Source: an uncultured Parabacteroides sp.
GTDB lineage: Bacteria > Bacteroidota > Bacteroidia > Bacteroidales > Tannerellaceae
Direction: 5' to 3'
Assembly: GCA_910577325.1 (NCBI GenBank)
Contig: CAJTMR010000003.1
Coordinates: 124,001-188,000 of the forward strand
DNA: 64,000 nucleotides
In this document: piece by piece, positions 17,885 through 25,842 of the stretch
Layout of the letters: the number at the start of each line of letters is the position of its first letter
Position numbering within the stretch: position 1 is the stretch's first letter
Program-made: the position numbers and the translations under genes
The notes under the pieces: model-generated
What the model saw: the letters and a program-made list of their open reading frames with translations, nothing else
The model's database searches: none
Told to the model about the DNA's origin: nothing

Positions 17885-18996
17885 CAGACAAACGGATTTA
17901 CCAAATCGGCCTTACTATGATAAACGGCGTGGGAGATATTCTGGCGCGCCATCTCTTACAGACTTTGGGAGATGCAAAGGCTGTGTTTGCTGAAAAGCGG
18001 CAGTTATTGGAAAGGATTCCCGGCATCGGCAGCAATATCGCTGCCGAAATCAAACGTCCGGAAATCCTGCAACGGGCGGAAAAGGAACTGGCCTTTATCG
18101 AAAAAAACAATATCTCCTGTTTTTTCCTGACGGATACGGATTATCCGACCCGCCTGAGGGAATGCCCGGACGCCCCCGTTCTTTTCTATTTCAAGGGAAA
18201 CACGAATCTCGATGCAGCCCGGATCATCAGTATCGTAGGTACTCGTAATATGACCGATTACGGGCGGGAACTTACCGAATCTTTCATAAAAGACCTGGCA
18301 AAGTCAATTCCGGACGTGCTGGTTGTGAGCGGACTGGCTTACGGCATTGATATCTGTGCCCACCGGAGTGCCTTGCGCAACCGGTTACCGACCGTTGCCG
18401 TGTTGGCACACGGCTTGGACCGCATTTATCCTTCCGGACATCGGAATACGGCTGTGGAAATGTTGGAGTCGGGTGGCCTGTTGACCGATTATCCCTCCGG
18501 AACAGAGCCGGACCGCCCTAACTTCCTCCGGCGAAACCGAATTGTCGCCGGTATGTCGGATTGTACGGTCGTGGTCGAATCGGCTGAAAAAGGAGGCTCT
18601 CTGGTGACTGCCGATATCGCATTCTCATACGGGCGGGATGTCTACAGTTTTCCGGGACGTATCGGCGACACCCATTCCAAAGGCTGCAACCACCTGATCC
18701 GGGAAAACAAAGCCGGCTTGATCACTTCTGCCGGCGACCTGCTTTCGGCTCTCAGTTGGGATATCCAAACCAGCGCTACTCCCGTGCAAACGGAACTGTT
18801 CTTCTCCGATACGGATGTCCCCGCCCCGGAACAAAATCCGGTTTTAGCCATCATACGGACACGGAAGGAGGTTCATATCAACGAACTTGCCTTGGCACTG
18901 GAGATGCCTGTACACAAACTTTCCACACTATTGTTCGAACTGGAAATAAACGGGAAGATAAAAGCGTTGCCGGGGAATATTTACAAACTCTCCTGA
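17881..18996 (+). CDS. dprA: DNA-processing protein DprA/Smf
   Basis: 371 residues in the usual order: an N-terminal helix-hairpin-helix region (GDILARHLL; IPGIGSNIAAEI), the Rossmann-like DprA core (about 75-285) with ARIISIVGTRNMTDYGRE, VVSGLAYGIDICAHRSAL, AVLAHGLDRIYPSGHR, and NRIVAGMSDCTVVVESAEKGGSLVTADIA, and a C-terminal winged helix (about 310-371). DprA loads RecA onto incoming single-stranded DNA during transformation. Last gene of the U32-thioesterase-dprA operon. Confidence 0.95.
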   Translation: MTDKRIYQIGLTMINGVGDILARHLLQTLGDAKAVFAEKRQLLERIPGIGSNIAAEIKRPEILQRAEKELAFIEKNNISCFFLTDTDYPTRLRECPDAPVLFYFKGNTNLDAARIISIVGTRNMTDYGRELTESFIKDLAKSIPDVLVVSGLAYGIDICAHRSALRNRLPTVAVLAHGLDRIYPSGHRNTAVEMLESGGLLTDYPSGTEPDRPNFLRRNRIVAGMSDCTVVVESAEKGGSLVTADIAFSYGRDVYSFPGRIGDTHSKGCNHLIRENKAGLITSAGDLLSALSWDIQTSATPVQTELFFSDTDVPAPEQNPVLAIIRTRKEVHINELALALEMPVHKLSTLLFELEINGKIKALPGNIYKLS

Positions 18997-19049
18997 CCGG
19001 CTTTTTCATATACGGCTTGTACGTGAAAGAGAAAATGAAGCCCCTATAA

Positions 19050-19124
19050 ACAATTAAAGGCTGTCTCACGACAACCCCTAACCAACTTTGTTAACCTTAA
19101 ATCTAATACTATTATGAAAAAACC
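19050..19124 (-). ncRNA. Predicted small RNA, copy B
   Basis: Minus strand: TTG complementary to 19159-19161, a 20-nt spacer and TATCTTTG complementary to 19131-19138 give a start near 19124. The RNA carries the shared box TTAGATTTAAGGTTAACAAAG and ends in a hairpin (GGTTGTC-GTGA-GACAGCC, 19059-19076) followed by a weak U-rich tail. It is a near-duplicate of copy C 263 bp away; hairpin arms differ by two bases but still pair in both, which supports a structured RNA. It lies antiparallel to dprA, about 50 nt beyond its stop. Confidence 0.65.
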
Positions 19125-19307
19125 ACAGTGCAAAGATACACCCGTAAAGTGCATTTGTCAAGCGTTTTACTACTAATACTTGTTAATCAACAAGACGTGA
19201 ATAGCAAAAAGATTCTAATCAGTTCAAAAGAATCTTTCAAACCACGCTATTTTGCTAAATAGGACCCTGGAAACGAAGATTAGATATGCAGTGAAAGAGG
19301 CAGGTAT

Positions 19308-19388
19308 ATAAAAAAATTAAGGATTGTCATCCCGACAACCCCTAACCAACTTTGTTAACCTTAAATCTAATACTATTATGAAAAAACC
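19308..19388 (-). ncRNA. Predicted small RNA, copy C
   Basis: Same layout as copy B: TTG complementary to 19423-19425, 20-nt spacer, TATCTTTG complementary to 19395-19402, start near 19388. The 3' hairpin (19321-19340) has arms GGTTGTC / GACAATC with loop GGGAT and is followed by TTAATTTTTTTA, a better terminator than that of copy B. Identity with copy B extends through the promoter up to the -33 box, so the whole transcription unit was duplicated. Confidence 0.68.
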
Positions 19389-19653
19389 ACGATGCAAAGA
19401 TACACCTGTAAAGTGCGTTTGTCAAGTCTTTTACGAATAATATATGTTAAGCACAGGCGGTCATTTTGTCAAAAAATGTTTGCTATTTTAAAACTATACA
19501 GATTACATGCAAAAACTGCTAATTTTAACACTTCCTTTTCATTCCGGAAGAAAGATAAATGGGGCAAGTAACTATGAATTAAGTATCTTTTCCCAACAGG
19601 TTGCAGGAAATGGATTCCCGTATCAATCTATTAATACAAATTAACGCATCATC

Positions 19654-19699
19654 TTTTGCCTATTTACGACATATTCGTAGATTTGCGATATGATCGTAA
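19654..19699 (+). promoter_or_regulatory. Promoter and twin operators of the blaI-blaR1 operon
   Basis: Promoter: TTTTG at 19654-19658, a 19-nt spacer after the TTG and TAGATTTG at 19678-19685. Two dyads overlap it: TACGA-CATAT-TCGTA at 19665-19679 (perfect) in the spacer, and TTGCGAT-ATG-ATCGTAA at 19683-19699 (6 of 7 pairs) over the start point. Binding would block RNA polymerase, as expected for BlaI autoregulation. The arms differ from the TACTA/TAGTA operators at 13526-13584. Confidence 0.7.
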
Positions 19700-19713
19700 A
19701 AACAGTATGGAAA

Positions 19714-20076
19714 ATGGAAAGATTGACAAGACAGGAAGAGGATGTGATGCGCTGGATCTGGCAGATCGAGCCGTGTTTTATCAAAGACATCCTGGCAAAG
19801 TATGAAGAGCCTAAGCCTCCTTATACGACACTCGCTTCTATTGTGAAGAATCTGGAACGTAAGAAATACGTGAAAGCAAAACGATACGGAAATACTTACG
19901 AATACAGGCCGCTGATCCCACAGGAAGAATATAAACGAACGTTTATGGGAAGCGTGGTGAACAACTATTTCGAGAATTCTTACAAAGAAATGGTATCCTT
20001 CTTTGCCAAGGAACAGAAGATTTCGGCCGATGAATTGAAAGAGATTATCGACATGATTGAAAAAGGACGAGAATGA
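19714..20076 (+). CDS. blaI: BlaI/MecI/CopY family transcriptional repressor
   Basis: 120 residues. The winged-helix domain covers about 1-75 (MERLTRQEEDVMRWIWQIEPCFIKDILAKY, then TTLASIVKNLERKKYVKAKRYGNTYEYRPL), followed by a C-terminal dimerisation helix region (ADELKEIIDMIEKGRE) where BlaR-type proteases usually cut. I choose the ATG at 19714, not the in-frame one at 19690: the latter lies at or before the predicted transcription start, and family members begin with this LTxxEE motif. It should repress its own operon through the operators in front. The sensor gene follows 20 nt behind. Confidence 0.9.
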   Translation: MERLTRQEEDVMRWIWQIEPCFIKDILAKYEEPKPPYTTLASIVKNLERKKYVKAKRYGNTYEYRPLIPQEEYKRTFMGSVVNNYFENSYKEMVSFFAKEQKISADELKEIIDMIEKGRE

Positions 20077-20096
20077 ACCGTTAAATACAGAATACC

Positions 20097-21833
20097 ATGA
20101 CACCGGAATCTGCCTACTTCTTGAAGGTAAATGTAGCTTTTATACTCCTTTATGCCTTCTATCGGCTGTTCTTTTACAAGGACACCTTCTTCAAGTTGCG
20201 CCGTACCATCCTGCTGGCATTCTTCGCAGTGTCATTGTTTTATCCGCTGATGAACATTCAGGATTGGGTCCGGGAGCAGGAACCGATGGCGGAAGTCATA
20301 CAAATGTATTCGGCTATTTTGCCCGAAACGACAATAACTCCCGGCAATGTTCCCGAAACAAACTGGCATGATTTGCTGCTTTCCGGTACTTTTTGTCTCT
20401 ATTGGGGCGGTGTTATCGCTTTGTTGCTTCGTTTTTTGATACAGTTGGGCAGCATATTGTTGCTGGCGCGGCACTCGGAAGTGACATTAATCCGTAATGT
20501 ACGTGTACATCTATTGAGTAAACCGGCCGGGCCTTTTTCCTTTTTCCGGCTGGTATTCCTGCATCCCGACAGCCATTCCGATAAAGAGATCGATGAGATC
20601 CTGACGCACGAGTGCACACATGTCAATCAGTGGCATTCGATCGACGTGATTATCTGCGAACTGGTTTGTACCTTCTGCTGGATGAATCCGTTTGTCTGGT
20701 TGTTGAAGCGGGAAGTGCGTCATAACCTGGAATATCTGGCAGACGATACGGTACTTGAGTCGGGCTATGACAGCCGTAGCTACCAGTATCACCTTTTAGG
20801 GTTGGCACATACGAATAAATCGGCCGCCTCTTTATCCAATCACTTTAACATGCTGCACCTGAAAAACCGGATCAGCATGATGAACAAGAAACGTTCCCGG
20901 AGTATCGGGCGCACGAAATACCTGATTTTTATACCGGTTGTGGGCGCTTTGCTGATCCTGAGCAACATCGATAGGCTGGCTCGTGTCACAGACGAGCTGA
21001 CGGAAAGCACGTTTGCCGACATCCTGCAGCCGAATGCCATCCTGCCGTTTCCTTTTGCCGGTGATGCCTCTCCTGCCGAAAAACGTGAGGAGTATGTGCT
21101 ATCGGAGGAAGAGATCGAAGTAGCCAAACGCGCCAGTAACCAGATATTTACCATTGTAGAGGTGATGCCGGAGTTCCCGGGCGGACAAGCAGCTTTGCTG
21201 GAATTCCTGAAAACGAATGTCAAATACCCGGAATCGGCCATGAAAGACAGAATAGAAGGAAGAGTCAGTTGTTCTTTCGTTGTCGGAAAAGACGGGATTG
21301 TCTCGGATGCGGAAGTGATTCGCAGAGCAAGTCCGGCACTAAACGAGGAAGCCTTGCGTGTGATAAACTCCATGCCGGCATGGTCGCCGGGAAAACAGAG
21401 AGGCAAAGCGGTCAATGTCAGATATACGGTTCCGGTTACTTTCCGGCTCTCCGAAGAAAAGAAAAAGACATCTGTGTCATACGCGAAGAAACAGGCTAAA
21501 AGAATCGATACATCCGGCCGTATCTTTACAGTCGTGCAACAGATGCCGGAATTTCCGGGCGGGCACACTTCGTTGTTGAAATATCTGACAACACGGATAA
21601 AATACCCGATTATTGCCCAGGAGAATGGAATACAAGGCCGTGTTTCTTGCTCTTTTGTTGTCGATACGGATGGAAGTCTGAGAAATATTAAAGTAACCCG
21701 TGGGATCGATCCTTCGCTGGATGAAGAGGCTGTCCGGGTGATCCGGGAAATGCCGAAATGGAATCCCGGCATACAAAATGATATGGCTGTAGCCGTGAAA
21801 TATACGGTTCCGGTTACTTTCCGTTTGCAGTAA
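20097..21833 (+). CDS. BlaR1-type M56 metallopeptidase sensor with two TonB-like C-terminal domains
   Basis: 578 residues. Four membrane helices in the first ~290 residues enclose the M56 zinc protease domain, with the gluzincin motif HECTH in DEILTHECTHVNQWHS at about 170. After the last helix (about 280-295) two tandem TonB C-terminal-like domains follow (about 345-450 and 475-578), each starting MPEFPGG and ending VNVRYTVPVTFRL or VAVKYTVPVTFRL. M56 sensors cleave BlaI upon a signal. In Bacteroidetes the usual penicillin-binding sensor is replaced by TonB_C domains, so the stimulus is unlikely to be a beta-lactam and may be an envelope state. The two domains look like an internal duplication. 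Confidence 0.9.
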   Translation: MTPESAYFLKVNVAFILLYAFYRLFFYKDTFFKLRRTILLAFFAVSLFYPLMNIQDWVREQEPMAEVIQMYSAILPETTITPGNVPETNWHDLLLSGTFCLYWGGVIALLLRFLIQLGSILLLARHSEVTLIRNVRVHLLSKPAGPFSFFRLVFLHPDSHSDKEIDEILTHECTHVNQWHSIDVIICELVCTFCWMNPFVWLLKREVRHNLEYLADDTVLESGYDSRSYQYHLLGLAHTNKSAASLSNHFNMLHLKNRISMMNKKRSRSIGRTKYLIFIPVVGALLILSNIDRLARVTDELTESTFADILQPNAILPFPFAGDASPAEKREEYVLSEEEIEVAKRASNQIFTIVEVMPEFPGGQAALLEFLKTNVKYPESAMKDRIEGRVSCSFVVGKDGIVSDAEVIRRASPALNEEALRVINSMPAWSPGKQRGKAVNVRYTVPVTFRLSEEKKKTSVSYAKKQAKRIDTSGRIFTVVQQMPEFPGGHTSLLKYLTTRIKYPIIAQENGIQGRVSCSFVVDTDGSLRNIKVTRGIDPSLDEEAVRVIREMPKWNPGIQNDMAVAVKYTVPVTFRLQ

Positions 21834-21866
21834 TTGACCGGAATAGGTCATAAACACGATACCATT

Positions 21867-23420
21867 ATGAAATGTAAGTTTTCTCTATCACTGTTTCTTT
21901 GCATACTGTCCCTTTGCGGGCAGGCGCAGAGTTTGACGCTCCAGGAATTGGTCAATAAAAAACAATTCCAGGAAGTTATTGCACGTACGGCCAGCCTTAC
22001 CCCTGCCGATTCGGCCGATTACGCCACAATGTCGGCAATCGGGCAAGCGTATGAGGGATTGTTGCGCTATAAGGATGCATATCGGTGCTTTTCTTATTGC
22101 CTGAAAATGGATACGAACAACGTGGATGCGTTGAATGCCGTAGCCCGAAACGCGATCAATTTCGGAAGGATAGCGGAAGCTAAACGCTGCTATTATAAAG
22201 TGTTGGAAGCCGACAGTATGAATTTCTATGCCAATTACCAACTGGCACGACTCTATTACCAGTTGGGAGATTATGGTAAAGCAACGGAACACTATCATAT
22301 ACTCGCTTCCATCGAAGGTGAGAATTCTTCCATCCTGACCGGACTGGCTGACTGCCATATCAAAAGAGGGACCGGTCCAAATACGATGATCGCCCTCTCT
22401 TTGTATGCCCGTGCCTTGGAACTGAACCCGGAAAATGTGCGTGTGGCATCTTCCCTGATCAATACGTTGCTCCGAATGGGAGACGGGAAAGGAGCGTTAC
22501 AAGTGTGCGATACCGCTTTGCTTTACAATCCGGATAACGGTCAGATACGGCAGAGCAAAGGGATGGCTCTCTATATGACGAAAGATTATGAACAGGCTGA
22601 TTCGGTCTATACCGGTCTGTTGGCCGATGGCGATTCCTCTTTCTTGAATCTTAAATATGCAGGTGCGGCCCGCTATATGTCCGGCCATGCGCTTGATGGG
22701 ATCGAACTGTTGGAAAAAGCCTATGAAATAGATTCGACGGATGTGGAAACAGCCATGCTGTATGGCGCTTCCCTGGGAAAAACATACGACCGCAAGCGGG
22801 CTTACGAACTTTTTGACCTGGCAGAAAAGAACATGCAACCGAAAAAGTTCCTCGTTAATCTGCTGACCACTTTCCGGGGAGACGTATTGAAACGGGACGG
22901 GCGTTGGCCAGAGGCGGAAAAGCTGTATTATGCGGCTTGGAAGAAAGATCCTACTCAGTTGAACTTCCTGTATGAGATCAGCAGACATTATTGGGATGTC
23001 GATCCGGGACTGTTCCAGAAAGAGAAAGAATTGCAAAAGACAATTTTCAGCAAATATACTTACCTGACAGCTTATATGAAGACGGACAAGTCGCAGAAAT
23101 ATCTATATAACTATCGCCCTTTCCTGGAGGCGGTTTGCGAAGATGCTTTTTTCAAGAATGCCGACGAAGTGACGATGTTGGCTCCTGATGGAAAGAAAAC
23201 GAAGTTAGCTGTCTCCGATCTGCGTGCATTGGTCGCCCAACTGCCGCAAATGCCGGAAGACGAACTTCTGAGGCGCAAGAAGATGCAGGAACAAATGCTC
23301 AAAGTACAGAAAAGAGAAAAGGATTTGCGTAAAAGCGGTGCTAAACCCGACACGCTCGCCCTGAATAAGGAAAAAGAAGAGAAAGCGCGAAAAATGTTGA
23401 AAGACGCCGGCTTGGAATAG
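21867..23420 (+). CDS. Exported TPR-repeat protein
   Basis: 517 residues from the ATG at 21867, where a typical signal peptide begins (MKCKFSLSLFLCILSLCGQAQS); the longer in-frame start at 21834 would bury that signal. Residues about 25-400 are TPR helices, e.g. AIGQAYEGLLRYKDAYRCFSYCL, VARNAINFGRIAEAKRCYYKVLE, YQLARLYYQLGDYGKATEHYHIL, RALELNPENVRVASSLINTLLRMG. The C-terminus is charged and helical (RRKKMQEQMLKVQKREKDLRKS). Probably periplasmic, acting as a scaffold with the BlaR1-TonB protein encoded directly upstream. The partner and role are inferred from operon position only. Confidence 0.85.
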   Translation: MKCKFSLSLFLCILSLCGQAQSLTLQELVNKKQFQEVIARTASLTPADSADYATMSAIGQAYEGLLRYKDAYRCFSYCLKMDTNNVDALNAVARNAINFGRIAEAKRCYYKVLEADSMNFYANYQLARLYYQLGDYGKATEHYHILASIEGENSSILTGLADCHIKRGTGPNTMIALSLYARALELNPENVRVASSLINTLLRMGDGKGALQVCDTALLYNPDNGQIRQSKGMALYMTKDYEQADSVYTGLLADGDSSFLNLKYAGAARYMSGHALDGIELLEKAYEIDSTDVETAMLYGASLGKTYDRKRAYELFDLAEKNMQPKKFLVNLLTTFRGDVLKRDGRWPEAEKLYYAAWKKDPTQLNFLYEISRHYWDVDPGLFQKEKELQKTIFSKYTYLTAYMKTDKSQKYLYNYRPFLEAVCEDAFFKNADEVTMLAPDGKKTKLAVSDLRALVAQLPQMPEDELLRRKKMQEQMLKVQKREKDLRKSGAKPDTLALNKEKEEKARKMLKDAGLE

Positions 23421-23453
23421 GCAGAATATCCGAACAATATAATCGATATAAAT

Positions 23454-24659
23454 ATGGAATATAGAAAAGTATTCTTGTTTAGTGTAGTCGTGTTTCTTTC
23501 GGCCTGTGCGGGAAAGAATGCCGAAAAACCGGTAATAGCCAAAGTTGAACCTGTGGAGCCGGAGTATCCGATAACCATTCCGTTCGAGGCAGGAGTCGGT
23601 GTCGAGCGGGAAATTAAGTTGAGCGATATTGCCGATTCCGTACAGTATGTTCCGTTGGAAACGAATGATAAGTGCCTGATCGATTTTATAAATTCGGGGA
23701 AGGTGGTAAAGACCGGTAAATATTGGTTTGTATCCAGTAATACGAGGTTGTATCAATATACGGCGGATGGGAAGTTTGTCAGGGACATCGGTTCGAGAGG
23801 CAGTGGCCCCGGACAATTCAACTATTTCCAGCAGATAGATGTGAACGAGGATACGGGATTGGTCTTTATGCTGACGACCTCAGGGAAGATCAATGTCTAT
23901 GAAATGGAAACCGGAAAATTCCTTTATGACATAAAGATACCGGATAAGGAAACGGCACAATTTGCCATGTTGAATGACACCCTGGTGGCGACCTTCATGT
24001 TGAATAGCAGCGGGCAGCAAAAAGAACGTATCTATATCTCCAGTCAAAAAGAGAATATATTGAATACCTTTTATCGTTCGGACCTGTTTGAAGTCAAAAG
24101 CGGAACCCGGTGGCTGATGATGAGTGGCATAGACAGATACATGTTCCGCTATAAAGATTTGATTTGCTACAAAGAGTTTTACAATGATACTTTGTTCGTT
24201 GTGACGGAAAAGGAGCTCCAACCCCGTTATATCCTCGATTTAGGCAAATATTCCATCCCCATTGAGTGCCGCATGGAAGCCTGCGATGGTGACTGGAAAA
24301 CCTACAACACGATTGCTGCTCCATATATCCGCAACCAGGTGATAGAAACCGATTCATTGCTTTTTATGCCTTATAATTATTGGGCGGGAGAAAAGCAACG
24401 GGAGCGTCATATGGTGCTTTATGACAAAAAGGCGAAGGAATGTTTTTCCATTCCGGGCGGTTATATCAAGAATGACTTCCCCGGTGCTTTGCCTTTGCGT
24501 CCGGCGACTTCTTTGGACCGGAACACTCTGGTCTCTGTCTGGGAGGTCGGTGATCTTATGAAAGAAGCAGAAAAGAATCCGGCAGTCCTGGAACATCCCC
24601 AATTGAAAAAATTGACAGAAGATGATAATCCGGTATTGATGGTCGTTTATATGAAATAA
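23454..24659 (+). CDS. 6-bladed beta-propeller lipoprotein
   Basis: 401 residues. MEYRKVFLFSVVVFLSAC is a lipoprotein signal (Cys18). It has the family pattern IKLSDIADSVQYVPLETNDKCLI, then LYQYTADGKFVRDIGSRGSGPGQF and the C-terminal DDNPVLMVVYMK, the same design as the protein at 14967. It sits 33 nt behind the TPR gene and just before a small lipoprotein gene, so it is probably in the blaI operon and part of an envelope-sensing set. Confidence 0.85.
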   Translation: MEYRKVFLFSVVVFLSACAGKNAEKPVIAKVEPVEPEYPITIPFEAGVGVEREIKLSDIADSVQYVPLETNDKCLIDFINSGKVVKTGKYWFVSSNTRLYQYTADGKFVRDIGSRGSGPGQFNYFQQIDVNEDTGLVFMLTTSGKINVYEMETGKFLYDIKIPDKETAQFAMLNDTLVATFMLNSSGQQKERIYISSQKENILNTFYRSDLFEVKSGTRWLMMSGIDRYMFRYKDLICYKEFYNDTLFVVTEKELQPRYILDLGKYSIPIECRMEACDGDWKTYNTIAAPYIRNQVIETDSLLFMPYNYWAGEKQRERHMVLYDKKAKECFSIPGGYIKNDFPGALPLRPATSLDRNTLVSVWEVGDLMKEAEKNPAVLEHPQLKKLTEDDNPVLMVVYMK

Positions 24660-24662
24660 GCT

Positions 24663-24941
24663 ATGATGCGTTTTCTTGGATTAGTACTATGGATCGGACT
24701 GGTTGCCGGCTGTTCGCCTAAACAACCGGTCCCGGTCCATATCGGTTATATGGAAACGAATGTTCCGTCAAGTAGCCAGTGTGTGGAAAGAACCGGTGCT
24801 TTGCGCGAAATACCGGTAGACGGGAAATTACTACAGGGCAGCAGCTATTGCGATATACGGAATGCCAAACTGCCGCCGCAAGAGTGGCATAAGACTTTTG
24901 GGATTTATGTTTTAAATAATATATTAAGGTATGAATGCTGA
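24663..24941 (+). CDS. Small lipoprotein of unknown function
   Basis: 92 residues. The N-terminus MMRFLGLVLWIGLVAGCSPK is a clear lipoprotein signal with the lipobox VAGC. The rest contains three more cysteines (SSQCVERT, SSYCDIR, C-terminal YEC) and no domain I know. It starts 3 nt after the propeller stop and overlaps the DUF2461 gene by 11 nt, which supports translation within the operon. The alternative start is the second Met. Confidence 0.6.
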   Translation: MMRFLGLVLWIGLVAGCSPKQPVPVHIGYMETNVPSSSQCVERTGALREIPVDGKLLQGSSYCDIRNAKLPPQEWHKTFGIYVLNNILRYEC

Positions 24942-25605
24942 AATAATACAATTCCTGACGGAACTGCGTCAGAACAATAACCGGGAATGGTTTCAGGCAA
25001 ATAAAGACCGTTACGATTCCCTTCGTAAAGGCTTTATCGACGAAGTACAACAATTGATTGAACGGATTGCCCTGTTCGATCCGGAAATAGCCGGATTGGA
25101 GGCGAAGGATTGCCTGTTCCGTATCTACCGGGATATCCGTTTTTCACCGGACAAGACTCCTTATAAAATTCATTTTGCAGCCTATATGGCTTCCTGTGGC
25201 GGACGGGGTAGCGAGCGTGCCGGATATTATATCCATCTTGAACCGGGCGGTTGCCTGCTTTCGGGTGGCGTTTGGTGTCCGCCGCCGGCTTTGCTGAAAG
25301 CGCTTCGTAAAGACATCTATGAAAATATAGAAGATTTTGTAGCCATCATGGAAAAGCCGGCTTTCAAGAAGACATATCCGACGATGGAAGGCGAAGTACT
25401 GAAACGTATGCCTGCCGGTTATCCTTCCGACTTCAAATACGACGAAATCCTTCGTCACAAAGATTTTTGCGTTGTCTCCTATAAACCGGATGAATTCTTT
25501 TTCGAACCGGACTGGATGGATAAGGCCATTGAAGATTTCAAGCTTTTGCATCCATTCAACCAATTTCTGAATTATACGGTGGATGAGTATCTGGGAAGAG
25601 TGTAA
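24931..25605 (+). CDS. DUF2461 family protein
   Basis: 224 residues, the full length of the DUF2461/TIGR02453 family. Diagnostic stretches are FLTELRQNNNREWFQANKDRYDSL at the N-terminus, LFRIYRDIRFSPDKTPYKIHFAAYM, GRGSERAGYYIHLEPGGCLLSGGVW and FFFEPDWMDKAIEDFKLLHPFNQFL. The protein is cytoplasmic and the function is unknown. Probably the last gene of the blaI operon; a hairpin lies downstream at 25649-25677. Confidence 0.9.
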   Translation: MNAEIIQFLTELRQNNNREWFQANKDRYDSLRKGFIDEVQQLIERIALFDPEIAGLEAKDCLFRIYRDIRFSPDKTPYKIHFAAYMASCGGRGSERAGYYIHLEPGGCLLSGGVWCPPPALLKALRKDIYENIEDFVAIMEKPAFKKTYPTMEGEVLKRMPAGYPSDFKYDEILRHKDFCVVSYKPDEFFFEPDWMDKAIEDFKLLHPFNQFLNYTVDEYLGRV

Positions 25606-25648
25606 CCGGTCCATTCATAACCGGTCTGTTGCAAACCAGACAATCCAT

Positions 25649-25677
25649 GTAGGGGCAGGTTCCAAGCCTATCCCTAC
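25649..25677. terminator. Hairpin behind the DUF2461 gene
   Basis: GTAGGGGCAGG and CCTATCCCTAC pair with one mismatch and a G-U around a short loop. No U-run follows, so it may be a repeat-family hairpin or mRNA end-protector rather than a true terminator. Confidence 0.35.
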
Positions 25678-25731
25678 CGCCCCCTTCATTCCCCATTTCA
25701 ATATATATTTTTATGTAATTCGTAATATTTT

Positions 25732-25801
25732 TATCGTTTTTCGATAAAAATATTTGGTAAAGTCAAAAATAACATATTCTTTTGCATATCGAAAAACGAT
25801 A
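25732..25801 (+). promoter_or_regulatory. sppA promoter between two identical palindromic operators
   Basis: TATCG-N5-CGATA occurs at 25732-25746 (TTTTT centre, palindrome extending to 25728-25750) and, as its exact reverse complement, at 25787-25801 (AAAAA centre). Between them lies a promoter: TTTG at 25753-25756, 20 nt, TTCTTTTG at 25777-25784. The second operator covers the expected start point near 25791 and the first flanks the -33 box, a layout suited to repression by looping or by steric block. Confidence 0.6.
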
Positions 25802-25842
25802 AATATTATTTGAGAAACGAACAACAAAATACATAAAACATT

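Noticed and set aside
19115..19440. Plus-strand 20-codon ORFs starting MKKPQCKDTP and MKKPRCKDTP in the two repeats
   Set aside because: The DNA is better explained as minus-strand sRNA genes: promoter with exact spacing, conserved leader and terminator. The third copy at 12.3 kb does not keep the peptide.
21834..21866. Upstream extension of the TPR gene
   Set aside because: It would place 11 polar residues before a textbook signal peptide; start moved to 21867.
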